From contig CP099428.1 in the NCBI GenBank assembly GCA_024114885.1, forward strand, positions 682,001-746,000: DNA of 64,000 nucleotides, given 5' to 3'. Position numbers and translations under genes: made by a program. The notes beneath the pieces are model-generated. The model had not been told where the DNA came from. It did no database searches and saw only the letters and a program-made list of their open reading frames with translations. This DNA is from Septoria linicola. Lineage: Eukaryota > Ascomycota > Dothideomycetes > Mycosphaerellales > Mycosphaerellaceae. Below are positions 21,943 through 33,593 of this stretch, in pieces. Position 1 is the stretch's first letter. Every line of letters begins with the position of its first letter.

Positions 21943-22508
21943 GATTGATGATTAGTACTTGACTGCAGCCGCTTCTGGGTGCATGGTGGAAGCATGGTTT
22001 CACAGTGGGAATGGCAGGTAGTCACTGTCCCGCCCAGCACATGCTCAATATAGGCGAGAGCGACGAATACCATAGGGTGATCTGTGCGACAAGGTGGAAG
22101 GTGACTTCTATGCAAAGCCCCTGATAGTAATGCTGAGAACAGTTAGACAGATAGTAGAGGTAGCATGCCGAATGCGATGAGCGAGGCTTTACGGAGATTT
22201 GAGTCGCGCGGCCGCACTTTGCTCCGCGCGCGTATCTTTTTGTGCACTGAACTTCGTTGCGTATTGTTCTTAGCATAACAAGATATCCAACGAGCTGAAC
22301 AGTCTTGCAGTAGGCACCATGATCAAGTGGTTCGGCTGGCAACCGTCGCTCATAGTAAGTGGATAACCATGACCATCACTTTTAGCCTACGGCAAATTCT
22401 TCCTTTGGACCTTTGGCCAGTCAGTGACATTATGCCTGGATCATATTGGATGACTACGGACTATGCGAAGCTCAGGCTTATTGGTCTTTACTCAAAACGG
22501 TAGCTTCT
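21943..22508. other. Intergenic, promoter side of acyltransferase
   Basis: About 570 bp. No gene is supported. It contains the start region of the acyltransferase and the 3' end of the deacetylase gene. Confidence 0.4.
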
Positions 22509-23432
22509 CTACTTCTGACTCGCCCGCCATTCCTCTGCGATCTGCTTGTACGTCAAGAACTCAACTTCATCACCAAAGCTCTGCAGCCACTTCAAGAACC
22601 TCTCAACCATGCCTATCACGTGTGCCATTCCGCTGGTATCTGGGTGAATGATGATGCTGAAAATGACAGTATCGTTGCGCCCATCAGCAATTTCAGTCCT
22701 TAGCCACTCGAAGCGATCTTTCCACATGTTCTCGACGACCCTCACGTCGACATAGCCAGCTGAATTTGGCACATTCGGGAAGAATTGGAGAGGGGTCATA
22801 TCCTCAGCGTACCAATTTGCGGGGATCTCGACCAGGGAACTCTTTGGCATTTCAGTGAAGTTCGGACTCGGAACCATCCAGTCTACGGCATTCGCTTCGG
22901 GCTTGAAGTCGATCTTGCCTAGAGGTGCAGGATCCTTTGGTAATAGATAAGGCACACTGTCGAAGTGTGATAACGACGAGTCCCATAGAAAGCCATATCT
23001 TTGCAGAAGCGAGATTGTTCTTTCCTGGAGTTGATACAGCGGTGCTCGATAGCCAACAGGCTTTGCTCCTGTAAGTCCTTCAACAAGACTGATACATTTC
23101 TTCAATACATCCTCTTCTTGCTCTGCGGTCATTTGAGAAGCGGCTTCGTGCGCGTAGCCATGCAGAGCGATCTCGGCGCCACTGGCGACTATTGCTTTCG
23201 TCTGCTCGGGAAATGTTTCTATCGAGTGCCCAGGTATACACCAGGTGACTTTGTCCGCTATGTCGAGCTTCTTGAAGAGCTTGAGAAGGCGAGGCACGCC
23301 GGTAGTGGCGCTGAAGTAGCCAGAGGAATAGTCCGATGTGGTATTCTTGTCATTCTGGCCTGTCCCGAGCCAACCAGATACGGCGTCGAAGTCAATGGAC
23401 CAGGCGATCTTGATCTTTGGCTTGGACGTCAT
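22509..23432 (-). CDS. NodB-type polysaccharide deacetylase family protein
   Basis: The frame is open from 23537, but the ATG at 23432 gives a compact 307-residue protein starting MTSKPKIKIAWSIDFDA. The NodB motif set is visible: DFDA (residues 14–17, metal Asp), HGYAHE (two metal His), GYRAPLYQ, and a late IIHPDTSG. Absence of a signal peptide and the 'WSIDFDAVSGWLGTG' start fit the intracellular fungal branch related to allantoinase/PuuE-like and peptidoglycan-deacetylase-like enzymes rather than secreted chitin deacetylases. It hydrolyses an amide or N-acyl bond using a divalent metal. The substrate is unknown. It lies about 150 bp upstream of the 3' end of the neighbouring SDR. Confidence 0.85.
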   Translation of the reverse strand: MTSKPKIKIAWSIDFDAVSGWLGTGQNDKNTTSDYSSGYFSATTGVPRLLKLFKKLDIADKVTWCIPGHSIETFPEQTKAIVASGAEIALHGYAHEAASQMTAEQEEDVLKKCISLVEGLTGAKPVGYRAPLYQLQERTISLLQRYGFLWDSSLSHFDSVPYLLPKDPAPLGKIDFKPEANAVDWMVPSPNFTEMPKSSLVEIPANWYAEDMTPLQFFPNVPNSAGYVDVRVVENMWKDRFEWLRTEIADGRNDTVIFSIIIHPDTSGMAHVIGMVERFLKWLQSFGDEVEFLTYKQIAEEWRASQK

Positions 23433-23685
23433 AACGAGCTGTTTCTCCCGACGTAGGAAGCTTTTGTTTGTGTCGTGAATATGATTTCCTTCGATCGATG
23501 TTCCACAAGCTGTAGCGACATTGCAGGTCAAGCTCACTACGTAATCGTGCCTGGCCCGGGAGCTCGAGAACGCACTAATGTCAGGGCGTTACTCGCCTAC
23601 GGTATCCGAAGGCCATTGGGCATACCGATCATGCAATACATGAATGTTCTACTCTATGTATTTGAAGCCAGTGACAAGGCCTTGT

Positions 23686-24595
23686 CTAGGATAGGGCAGC
23701 ATCTGCTTTGTTGCCCCAAGCTTTCGTGCCTTTCACCTCTTCCTCTCTCCACAATATACGTCCTTCCATGCCGCCATCGACGCTCAAGCACTGGCCGCTC
23801 ATATGACCACTTGCTCTGTGACTCACCAGGAATGCGACTGTTCTTGCGACATCCTCTGGCTGAGCAATCTTCCGCAAGGCTGCGGTACCCTGAGCCTCTA
23901 GGTACAATTCTTTGGGATCGTCCAGACGATCTCCAATCAGATCAGTATTCACCCACCCTGGCGCAATCGCGTTGATCCTGGCCTTTGAGTTGATACGGAC
24001 AATCTCGTTCTTGACAGTAGGCACAATACCGTACTGTAGCGCGGCTTTGCCCGATGCATATTCTGAATGCCCTGCTTGACCAAACTTTCCGCACTCAGAA
24101 CCTGTGACTACAATAGACAAGTTGGCGAGCTCTTCTCCAGCGGCTTCTTGCGCTTTAATTGCTGCCAAGAGGAAGTGCTTGATTGTCAAGAAGCAGCCCT
24201 GCACATTCACACGGTACACATTCTCCCATGTCTCGAGGGGCATCTCCCAGATATTTGGGTGATCTTGCTCGTTTGTGATGCCAGCATTGGCGCAGAGTAT
24301 GTTGATCGGCCCAAAGTGGGAGACTGCTTCATGAATCGATTGTGAGATCGAAGCTTCCTTTGAGATGTCGCCTGAGACATTAAATATGTTCGGGCCTGCC
24401 AGTGCGTTCGGACCTGGCGCACGTAGATCATGGGCTGTCACTTTGCAACCGTTGGCTAAATATGTTAGTCAGTCGTGAGCACACAATGGTGAGCTATGTG
24501 GACTTACCCACGAGTTCTTTGACGATCGTACTCCCGATGCCTCCTTGAGCTCCTGTCACGAAGGCGTGAAGCCCTTCAATGGCCAGAAACGACAT
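23686..24595 (-). CDS. Short-chain dehydrogenase/reductase (SDR)
   Basis: Exons 24508–24595 and 23686–24455 join to 285 residues. The intron begins GTAAGT and ends TTTAG. The cofactor motif TGAQGGIG is at residues 14–21 and NAG lies in LCANAGI. The catalytic Ser precedes YASGK (Tyr/Lys pair), and the tail has IAPGWVNT and the terminal SVDGG of classical SDRs. It reduces or oxidises a carbonyl/alcohol with NAD(P)(H). The Arg/Asp residues after the first strand (AHDLR) are compatible with NAD, though this is weak evidence. It is co-oriented with the deacetylase and acyltransferase genes downstream. Confidence 0.92.
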
Positions 24596-27109
24596 GCCGG
24601 TCTATGTTCTATCTTCAGCTGCCGATACTCAATCGTATCAGACGCAGGACGAGAATGTCTTTTCTTGTGCGTTGTGTGAACATGTTCATTGTAAGCAGTC
24701 ACTGCATTGGTTCAAGGTGCGAAGCTGCAGATCGAGCTTACGTAAATCGCCAGAGGCATGCACGCCATCACAGAGGAGAGGTTCTCGGTACTCTGCAACA
24801 AGCCAATGCTGTAGCTTTTTTCTACCTCAAGCTGCCCATAGACTTGACGACGAGAGCCTAGAATGGTGGCTGTTGGTCATCACGTACAACCTCTTTTACC
24901 GCCTTGCATGGAGACAGCACATCTTGAAACACCGCACCACTTCGTACGTTCCAGCTGATCTTGCACAGACTGCCCGACGTAAGCGCTACGAAGCTGCGCT
25001 ACAGATACAGCAGCACACCGCAGATGCTCGGGCTCTTCTCAGCCTATGCTCAAGGTGCCCCAGACGTCTCAGCCATGGCAGATCGCCACAACGAAGCACT
25101 CACAACACAACAAAGCATTCCCGAGTATTGTGCTGAGTAGAGAATTGAACCATGCTCCACGGGATATTCGCCAGGCTTCACGTCATACGTGCTCCCGCAG
25201 CGAATGTGGGCAATCGCCTCATCTGTCTGAAGACTAAGTTCGAACAGCAATGCAACCGGGCATGATCTGGGCGTCGAGTCCAACTGCAAAGTATTGGATC
25301 TCCGTCAATTGTACCTGTCAGCTCCACTTTTAGTGTTGGCTCTCCACAGCTGCTGAAGAGTAGTCCAGAACTCGGCATCGATTCGAGTTTCTGTTGAGAA
25401 GTGTGCTGGAAAACAATGGTTCGGGTCCCACCCCGTCACCGGCCAGTGAGGTTTGCGAGCGCCCACTTCATGATGCCAAGAGCGTCTTGCGAGCTGCGTG
25501 CTTACGCTCGCCGACGTGCTCGGCGACGAGAAGCTGTCGGAAACCAAAGCTGTTGCGAGACACATCGGAGCCGTCCATCAGCATGTCTCAGCCTCGCTGC
25601 TAGCACTCACACGTGCTCCAGCGCCTTCTCGACCAAGAACAGAACAGCTTGCCATGCCGACAGTTCATGGCGATTCACAAAACGCGAAAGACCCTGCTCG
25701 TCGCCAATGCCGTCGGTCGCGGTCTCGAGAACTGCGGCTATTTCGTGGTCGCTCGTCTTTCAGCATTTCATGCGAGCAATCATTATTGAATGGTGGAGTG
25801 AAGTCGAACGCATCCCTACAGACGCTCGAGGCCGCGGCGCGATCTCGTGCAAAGGCGAACCTCAGGCATTGTGCAAGCATGCGAGGCAGCACGTCTGATC
25901 GGCTACAGCTCGCTCACGAGTCCAAGAGAGACGACGGCGGCGTGAGAACACTCCACATCTCGAACTCGGCTCTGATCGACCGACGCAACTCAAAGCCGTC
26001 TGGTAGTATCGACGATGGATCTTGGTTGCACTCAACAAGCAAGAATTCACGCAACGTGACCTAGACCATTTCAGCGCATTGTGATCAGCTTATACAGTAT
26101 CTGTGGCGACCTGGCGTCTAGGGTGCTCCAATGTTGCTTATTGTTTCAGCGCAGCGAACGCAGCATGATATGCGTTGTGCAATCGTTCACAAGAGCGTCT
26201 TCTCGTGCAGAAAATGTTTCACTGCGATGTGCGTCTCTGTGGCTGCAGGTCAACGTGGCTACGGCCGATCCGCACGACTAAATTTCAGTGCCTTGCATAT
26301 CCCGAGCATGATTGGCTCCATCGGCAGCATAGCCCGTATAGCCGGGAACTCACCAGATGGGTGCCATGCCGATTTGAGCATCGTGAAACTCAGGAACAGG
26401 AATGGCTTTGCGGCTGTCTGCCCAAGTCAGGAGCACACGAGGAAGTCCCGTCCACAACAATTCCTCGTAATGAGCAGCGAATGCTAGACTCATCGTTGTA
26501 TAGAGGAAAGATCGAGACCAGCTGTGTTCTGGAGCTCGCTGACTCTGAGAAATGGTTGAGCTTGAAACCGTCGAACACATCACCCATCTTCACAGGTCAC
26601 TTGTGCTGAAAACACTTCTAGCTTTGCATAAGGCTTAGGTGCGGAGTCTCTACGGGCTATGCGATTGGCGTTTGAGTGGAGAGAACTACTGCACCAGGGA
26701 TGCCAGCTTTTCGGACAACTCCCCTTCGGCTGATTTGCATGCTGGTCCGGGCTCTGGCAGCCCACTGGGCGGAGCATCGAACACAGACCTTGCAGCCTGC
26801 TGCAGCTGGGCAGAGCGTGGTAGTTAGTGATGGGCTGCTGTGCTGCTGCCGGTCGTGGAGCCTCCCGCCAAACACCCTTTACAAGTAGGAGACTGTCGCA
26901 ATCCCCAAACCCTTTCCACTCTCTACACACTTCACAGGTCTGAAGGTCACTCTTTCGTCCACCACATTCCTTACCACAACAGTCATTCCCTCAGATCTTT
27001 GATAGATCTACACACTCCTTGTGTCGGAAGAAGAACTTCAGCGCATTCAGACCGAAACCATCCAAGTGTCGCAAGCCGATCACCCATTTTTACCGCGATC
27101 TACATCACG
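24596..27109. other. Long intergenic stretch, no supported gene
   Basis: About 2.5 kb. Overlapping short frames on both strands lack family motifs. A minus-strand patch around 25050–25565 (ALLFELSLQTDEAIAHIRCG, DAEFWTTLQQLWRA) has a protein-like texture across shifting frames and might be a decayed gene. I cannot name it. The 3' part holds the promoter and 5' UTR of the DPBB gene. Confidence 0.4.
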
Positions 27110-27955
27110 ATGTATACCAACAGCATTCTCGCCTTGTCTGGCGCTCTGCTGTCTGCTGTCGCCGCAGTCCCAATGGCCGAGCCACACCGCCACCATCACC
27201 ACGTGCGAGACTACGTGTATGTGCCTCACACTGAGATCGTCTACGAGACCGTAGCCGTCACCAAGACTGTCTGGGTTGAGCCAGGAGAGTACACTCCTGA
27301 GAGCAAGCCTCAGAGCACGCCTCAGAGCCAGCCTCAAGGCTATACACCTGTGGCGCCGAAGCCAGAGACCACTCCGGCGGCGAACACTCCTGCAGCATAC
27401 ACTCCACCTGCGCCGCCAGCGTACACTCCTGAAACCACCTCATCTAGCTCTGTCTACGTTCCTCCTCCAGCCCCAACGACCCCAACATCTACTTATGTTG
27501 CACCTGCGCCCACGTACGAGGCACCAGCTCCATACGTTCCACCAACAAGCGAAGCTGCTCCTGCGCCCGCACCAGCTGCCACTTCTCCAGCGGTCAAGAG
27601 CTCGGGTAGTGGTCTCTCTGGCATGGCTGCTCCAGGCAAAAGCTATACTGGAGACCTGACCTGGTATGATGTCGGAATGGGTGCTTGCGGCAAGACCAAT
27701 GTTGCTAGCGATCCAGTAATTGCCATTCCCGAGGCGATCTTCGATTCTTACTCTACTGGCAACCCTAACACGAACCCACTATGTGGAAAGACCATCACAA
27801 TCACTGGCAAAGATGGCAGCAAGTTCACTGGTATTGTCGTCGATCGCTGCCCAGGCTGCACAGTCAACGACCTTGATCTGTCTCAAGATTTCTTCAACAA
27901 GGTCACCAACAACGGGGACGGCCGTGTTGGCGACATGGAGTGGTGCTTTGACTAA
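27110..27955 (+). CDS. Secreted RlpA-like double-psi beta-barrel protein (Asp f 7-like)
   Basis: The ATG at 27110 starts a 281-residue protein; the longer frame upstream is leader sequence. A signal peptide is clear (NSILALSGALLSAVAAVPMA). A long Pro/Thr/Tyr linker with repeated YTPxxxP and 'VYVPPPAP' units runs from about residue 60 to 170. The C-terminal about 110 residues form the DPBB domain: GDLTWYDVGMGACGKTN, PLCGKTITI, IVVDRCPGCTVNDLDLSQ and DMEWCFD. Barwin/expansin-like folds of this kind in fungi are secreted or wall-associated. The enzymatic expansin residues are only partly kept (the HFD Asp is replaced by DLDLS), so activity is doubtful. It is related to allergen Asp f 7-type proteins by architecture. 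Confidence 0.88.
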   Translation: MYTNSILALSGALLSAVAAVPMAEPHRHHHHVRDYVYVPHTEIVYETVAVTKTVWVEPGEYTPESKPQSTPQSQPQGYTPVAPKPETTPAANTPAAYTPPAPPAYTPETTSSSSVYVPPPAPTTPTSTYVAPAPTYEAPAPYVPPTSEAAPAPAPAATSPAVKSSGSGLSGMAAPGKSYTGDLTWYDVGMGACGKTNVASDPVIAIPEAIFDSYSTGNPNTNPLCGKTITITGKDGSKFTGIVVDRCPGCTVNDLDLSQDFFNKVTNNGDGRVGDMEWCFD

Positions 27956-29190
27956 GCATGTCATGCTCACCAGTACAGGACTATGAGGAGTAACATTTCG
28001 TACTTGATGTCTACCATTGGAGTTGATCTCTGCACAGAAGCATACATATGGCATCATGGGCACAAGCGCGCACTTTTCAGTGACGTTTACGAGTTTTATG
28101 ACAGATACCACTTGGGGACAGACACAAAAGCTTCGACCTGGATATAGGGGAGCATGAGCAGGCCTGGCGCAAGTTGCTAGGCGTATCTTCTTTGCGTGTT
28201 CTTCACGATTGTACGCCGGACCGTTGTTATGGGAAGGTGACGAATCTGTTAACATGCACATTTCGTGTTCATAGACTTGTGCAAACGAGCTTTGCACAAT
28301 TACGACGCTCATCACACTTTTCAAGTCCATCCTGGTCATTCTGCGACGTTTCCTGGTTGACATTGCAAGGCATGTTGCCTGTTCCTTGATCGGCTCAGAT
28401 GTGCCCGAACGATTGCCGAGCGCTTAAACTGCATAGACTGCGTTACTATTGAGGTATCGCGCGAGTAGTGATCATACACTGCAACGCTGCATATGCTCTA
28501 GGCTGTATCATGCCCACGATAGCCCCAAGCAGACCTGACGTCCGCCAGGGCCTGGCGGAGCTAGTCGTTCCATAGATTGATATGATTTGGTCAGCAAGTA
28601 TCGAAAATCGAGACCGCGCCTCCGTCCTACGAGATCACAACACGAGATTGTATCGCAATAGCTCGTGTTGGCGCACCCATTATGCATGAGCATATCTCAA
28701 TGTCTGTGGAATACGCTCTCCCCCAGCTACAACGCCCAGCCGCTCAAGCGAGTTGGTACAAGACAGAGGAGACAGAGCAACTGACTGCGGATATATCATC
28801 GCGTCCACGACCACGCTTCATCTTTCAAGCACAAATGATCACATTGACTAGAGCTGAGGATCTCTATATGCTTTCTGTAGATCACCTTGGCAACGCTCCT
28901 CAGCCTTCCTTATTAGATTGAAGCTTAGCCGGAATTGCCATGGGCCTATACCACTGCGGACAAGATCATCAGTACCTTTTGGCGCGATTGGGTGCTCCGA
29001 AACAGCCACCCTCCTGCACCATGCGAGTAAGGATGAATTCGCTGGTCCAAGTGGCGGCAATAGAAGATCTCGAGTGATCGTAAGCGACTGCTGCTTTTCC
29101 AACCTGCGCTCTTCCATCTACCTTGCCAGTTCCAGGCCATACTCGCGGTGGCATTCTCGATACACGTACAGATACACAAGAGCATTCACC
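27956..29190. other. Intergenic, no supported feature
   Basis: About 1.2 kb between two plus-strand genes. Only short frames. The last about 250 bp is probably the promoter and 5' UTR of the next gene. Confidence 0.45.
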
Positions 29191-30036
29191 ATGCGTAGCA
29201 GTCTACCACTCTTAACGTTGCTGCCTCTGACACTAGCACAAAATGTCACAGTCCCAAGTACATGCGAGGGCAACTTCACAGCCGGAACCAACGAAGTCCT
29301 ATATACCCTTCCCTACTCCTATGACCAAGTCCTCAGCATCATCGGCAACTACAGCAACCTGACCTGGGCCGGCGTCCCCGAGCTCGCGAAGCTCAACGGC
29401 ACAGACAACGAAGGTAAATCCACAAGTCCCATCCAATCAGCTGCAGCAACACAGACAACCCTACTACTAACACATGCTTCTCCAGTCGGCACAGCACGAA
29501 CCTGGTCACTCATGGGTCTCACCGCCATCGAAACCATCCTCTCCATCTCCATCCCGCCCTCGCCGGGCCCATACTACGAAGTCCACAACACCGCTCTCGG
29601 CACCATCCCCGACCCCACCGACCCCAGCACAAACATCTCCTTCTACATCCCACAAGACTACACCACCGTGACATCCCTCTGCTCGGGAAAAGCAAGCCAA
29701 TTAAACTACACCGCGGAATTCTGCGCGACAAATGTGCCCGTTGCGAATGGTTTGTTGGGACAGATTCATGAGAGTTGGGGGCCGATGATAGGGCAGTTGT
29801 TAGGGGGAATGAATTATACGAGTTGTGAGGATCTGGGGAGTGATGAGGTTGGGCCAGTGAATGCGACTTCTCCGGTGGAAGGTGCAGCGGGAAATGGTAC
29901 TGCGAGTACAGCAGGAGGAGAGACGAGTGCAGGCGGGAGTGCAATGCCGAGCCCGACTATGGGTAATGGAGCCGTGGAGCGAGCTAGCGTGTTCGGCAGC
30001 GTGGTGGCTATGGCAGCCGGTGTGGTCATGATGTGA
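29191..30036 (+). CDS. Secreted, probably GPI-anchored glycoprotein of unknown function
   Basis: The ATG at 29191 begins MRSSLPLLTLLPLTLAQ, a signal peptide. Exons 29191–29413 and 29486–30036 give 257 residues. The 72-bp intron (GTAAAT…TCCAG) has no in-frame stop, so an unspliced product would be 281 residues. The body has many N-glycosylation sites (NVT, NFT, NYS, NLT) and three or four cysteines. The C-terminus is Gly/Ser/Ala-rich and ends in a hydrophobic tail (VFGSVVAMAAGVVMM), as in GPI-anchored proteins. No catalytic motif was recognised. The WSLMGLTAIETILS…GPYYEVHNTALG core is a pattern I associate with uncharacterised ascomycete surface proteins. Confidence 0.75.
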   Translation: MRSSLPLLTLLPLTLAQNVTVPSTCEGNFTAGTNEVLYTLPYSYDQVLSIIGNYSNLTWAGVPELAKLNGTDNEGKSTSPIQSAAATQTTLLLTHASPVGTARTWSLMGLTAIETILSISIPPSPGPYYEVHNTALGTIPDPTDPSTNISFYIPQDYTTVTSLCSGKASQLNYTAEFCATNVPVANGLLGQIHESWGPMIGQLLGGMNYTSCEDLGSDEVGPVNATSPVEGAAGNGTASTAGGETSAGGSAMPSPTMGNGAVERASVFGSVVAMAAGVVMM

Positions 30037-30948
30037 GCAGCGGGTTGGTTGGTCGGTTGCGAAAGGTATGCTCGATGATGTGGTCCAAGAGAGCCTCTGG
30101 GCGGACTGTCGAAGGCCTGACATCTGGCTCGAGAATGGCCAGCTTGCTTCGGGCGATGGCTAGCCGCGATTCGGCATGTCGCTTGATAGTGAGAGTACAT
30201 CACGCATCAGCCAGAACCTGTGAATTGTAGCGCAGCAGGGAGGTCAGGTCGGTCCGGAATCGTATCAGCATAGATCGGTGATACATTGCCGTACTGTATC
30301 ATGCTGCCACAATGTCAGCTCTTGTGTACGGGGCATGTCTCCCGTCGCTGAATAAATTATTTGCGTGTTGGACGTCAACGAACATCCACAACCAGGACCC
30401 TGCACTTCTCGTTGTCATCGGTCAACCGTTCTTATTTACATACCAGACAGTCATTTGAACCAGCTGACAACCTTGCAATGCTGAGTCTATTTGTGCCGGC
30501 TTGCTATTACAAGAAGTCGGCAGTGCAGTAGACTGTAAATGTTGATGGCTGATACCGACACTAATCTTCGCGAGCTGTAAGTGTGAATCATGTCGCGCAG
30601 TCAGTAGGCAGTTCGATCTGAGGTACCAGTGTGAAATCAAGGCTGATAGAATAAGCGGCATGCTCGCATCTCGGAGCACGGATGGTTCTGCTCGGGCCGT
30701 ATCAAAGTGCCTGTGGGACGATCGGGAGAGCGAATCGTAGGAAGTAGTATAGGTGCGTTCTGTCCCTCTGGCTTGCTGTTCTCCTCTATGCTCGGGCAAT
30801 CCACGTCTAGCGGAGCATCTATCTCGTGAAGTGAGCCCTGCATGCTTGCGGTCGTAGAGTCATTCGAGCTGATGAGCTTGGTTCATGGTAGTGACCACGA
30901 CTGTACATGGATATCTTACATTCCAGTCAATCCACCTGCCCAGCGGTC
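30037..30948. other. Intergenic, between convergent genes
   Basis: About 0.9 kb between the GPI-protein gene and uL24m, which converge here. No gene, RNA or repeat is supported. Confidence 0.45.
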
Positions 30949-31995
30949 CTACGCAGACACTCCTTGCGCAGCATGTTCCGCTCTCGACTGCTCCTGCGCA
31001 ATCACCTCTCCGATCTTGGCCAGCTGTTCTCTCGACAACTCCCGTTCCTGTTCGACCTTTTGCTTCTCCCGTAAGACAGCCAATTCCTGCAGAGGCGTTC
31101 GCATGGTCTTGATCAAGCCCTTGCGCTCCTGCACCTTTGCATCGTCCAGCTCCTTTTGCACCGTGTAGTCGTATTCGTGCCGCGTCCTGAATCTCGAGTA
31201 CTTGTTCCGCAACTCATCGATCACAGTTAGAGGCATGGGCGGTCGGATGAGGAAGGGTCTGAATGTCCTCTCCTCGACTGTGATTCGCAGTGTGTCGTCG
31301 TCGTAGTCCTCTCTTTGCCCGCCTGTCGGTTCTGGCTTCGGCCAGGGGATGATGGTGTTGGAACCAGGAATAAGTCTGAGATTGCCCTTGCCATCGGGTC
31401 TCTTCACCAGATCCAGCCTTTCAATGATGGCGTCTCGCGGGATGCCGGTGTCTGGATGGGCCAGAGGATAGACGAGCCGCACATCTTTCCTGCTGATCAT
31501 CTGGTCGACGGGCACCACATCGCGGTTGTCGCCGTTCTCGTCTCGCATCCACTGCGGGACATAGACATCGACCTGGTTCAAGCCTTTGACCTTGACGGCG
31601 TCTTTGTTGTAGTCAATGTCATCAATGTCGCCAATCTTGCCCTGATCTCGCCCTCGCGTGATGACAACCCGGTCACCCTTGCGCAGATGCCACTGTCGCT
31701 TGTGCAGTCTTGATTTGGGGTCTTTGTCGGGCAGCTGCATGTTGTAGATGGACAGCGCGCCATATGTTTTGGCCTTGTCGCCCACATCCCGTCGTGGTGC
31801 CAGATGTCCCGCCTCCCAGTCAATTGCCCGATTCTTGCGGTCTGCGCGCACCAGAGCCGTGTTGTCCTTCACAATGCGCACTCGCTGCTGATTCCGCTCC
31901 CATGCTTCCGATCGCAGTCGTGCTTCGTATGCTTTCGTCTTCTTCTTCGCCAACGAGCGCTCCGACTTGCGCACTCGCTCTACGATTCGCTGCAT
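30949..31995 (-). CDS. Mitochondrial large-subunit ribosomal protein uL24m
   Basis: The frame is open from 32046. The internal ATG at 31995 gives MQRIVERVRKSERSLAKKK, a basic mitochondrial-type N-terminus, and 348 residues. The KOW motif is exact: KGDRVVITRGRDQGKIGDI followed by GLNQVDVYVP. The long C-terminal extension with charged coiled-coil character (LREKQKVEQERELSREQLAKIGE) is typical of fungal uL24m (yeast Mrpl40). It binds 23S-like rRNA early in assembly of the mitoribosome large subunit. The gene is a single exon. The longer alternative start would add 17 residues and cannot be excluded. Confidence 0.88.
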   Translation of the reverse strand: MQRIVERVRKSERSLAKKKTKAYEARLRSEAWERNQQRVRIVKDNTALVRADRKNRAIDWEAGHLAPRRDVGDKAKTYGALSIYNMQLPDKDPKSRLHKRQWHLRKGDRVVITRGRDQGKIGDIDDIDYNKDAVKVKGLNQVDVYVPQWMRDENGDNRDVVPVDQMISRKDVRLVYPLAHPDTGIPRDAIIERLDLVKRPDGKGNLRLIPGSNTIIPWPKPEPTGGQREDYDDDTLRITVEERTFRPFLIRPPMPLTVIDELRNKYSRFRTRHEYDYTVQKELDDAKVQERKGLIKTMRTPLQELAVLREKQKVEQERELSREQLAKIGEVIAQEQSRAEHAAQGVSA

Positions 31996-32260
31996 TGTGA
32001 TGAACCAGTCCACAGATGAAAGACTGATGGGGGGGTTCAATGCCACAACTTCACTCCATCGAAACTTCGGGAGTCTTGCGGACTATCGCCTGTATTGGTC
32101 TAGCGGCTTGGGGCTTTCAGATGTACCTTGGGCGCTTCTGTAGACACCACAGTCGCTGGCCCAGAGTGCGACACCAATTGGAGCGATATAAACCCTGTTC
32201 TGGCTGTGCCAACTAAGATACGCGACATGGTGCCGGAGTGGGCATCTTGCAGCTGTTGGA

Positions 32261-33593
32261 ATGAGAATATTGCCAATTTCTGGTTTGACCCGCCCATCGC
32301 TCTGCAGCCTGCTGAAGTTGCTGCGAGCCCGACTCTGCCAAATGCTCCAAACCACGACTGCAGCAACTCCAGAATCGACGCTACTAGCCCCAGTACCTGA
32401 AAAGACCACGAATCAAGCGCCGCATGTGACAAGCTTCTCAAACAGTGACGGCAGTTCCCTGCCAGAGACAGCACTCTCGCAAGATCTAGATGCGACTGGC
32501 GTAAGCGCTTCAGCTGTCACCAACAAGATTGTGTCGTCCACTGTCTCGTTTCGCTACGATCCTCAGACATCTGCTGACACACAACACGAAACGCCAGCAA
32601 TAGAGGGGCAAAGCTCAAATACGGGCGAACCCCAAACTGAGCTTGCAGCTGGTTCAGACATGTGAGGTCCAACACATACCTCCGAAAATACGAGCAGTAC
32701 AACGAATAGAGGATTAGCCGTCGTCAGCCGAGCCCGCCGACGCGTCTACGCACGCGCCCACGCCAAACCATGAAAGCTCGGGTACCAGTGACGACGATAC
32801 AATGTCCTCCTATACAATGGGTGTTGATCCGCATGTCGCTGCCGCCCCAGCTTTCTCAATATTAGCAGAAGCGTTGTCGACATTTCCAAGTGACGCGCCC
32901 ACACCATCACTCGCTTTGTCTTCTTTGTCTGTTTCACAAGTCAGCCGGACCACACAGCCTCAACCCGCCGGAACGAACACAAAAGCCACTAGAATCCCTT
33001 CATTCGACGATCCGAACACAGTATCCAACGATATGGAATCTCTCACTCCTGCTGCACCCACCGCCACGGCCATCGATGGCGGTATCATTCCATATCTGGC
33101 CACGATTGGCAGCATTGTCGTCCTGACTGGAGATGGTTACACAGTAACGGCTGCCATTCCAACTGCGAACACGGACGCACTTGCATTGATCAGTGCGACC
33201 CTTTCACCAGGTGGTGATGCTGTCACTATGTCTGACGCGATCTACTCGCTTGGCTCGAGCGGGTTGCAGATCATCGCCAGCGAGACTACAGCATTGTTGG
33301 TACAAAGCACATACGGTGCTGGACAGACACAGTTGTCTTCAGACACCTACGGATCAGTATCATACCCAACCGTTGTCACAATGAGCACAAGCATGAGCGA
33401 AAGCTCCAGCTCCAGCTCAGCGGAGGAGACATCGAGCACAACGGAGGCCAGCACAACGTCGCGACAGACTTCTTCAGCTACCACCGCCGCTGCCGCCACA
33501 ACGAGCACAGAAGCTTCTGCTGGCCAGAAGCAAAAGGTCATATGGGGCATGGGCGGAATGGCCATGTTGGCAGCTGTGATTTGTGCGCTATAA
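32261..33593 (+). CDS. Ser/Thr-rich, probably GPI-anchored surface protein (5' exon uncertain)
   Basis: The certain part is 32802–33593, a single frame of 263 residues from an ATG. It has a conserved-looking core (IDGGIIPYLATIGSIVVLTGDGYTVTA…IYSLGSSGLQIIASETTALLV), then a Ser/Thr-rich stalk and a hydrophobic tail (VIWGMGGMAMLAAVICAL) after a small-residue site, as in GPI proteins. No signal peptide precedes it. An upstream frame 32261–32665 (SSLPETALSQ…) is also Ser/Thr-rich and could be exon 1, joined by an intron ending at the CAG near 32729. The donor is weak and I cannot fix it. Function is unknown. Confidence 0.55.

Noticed and set aside
25401..26064. Overlapping 165–188-codon frames
   Set aside because: Composition is Arg/Ser/Ala-rich and frames on both strands are similar. 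Only a vague protein texture on the minus strand was noted.
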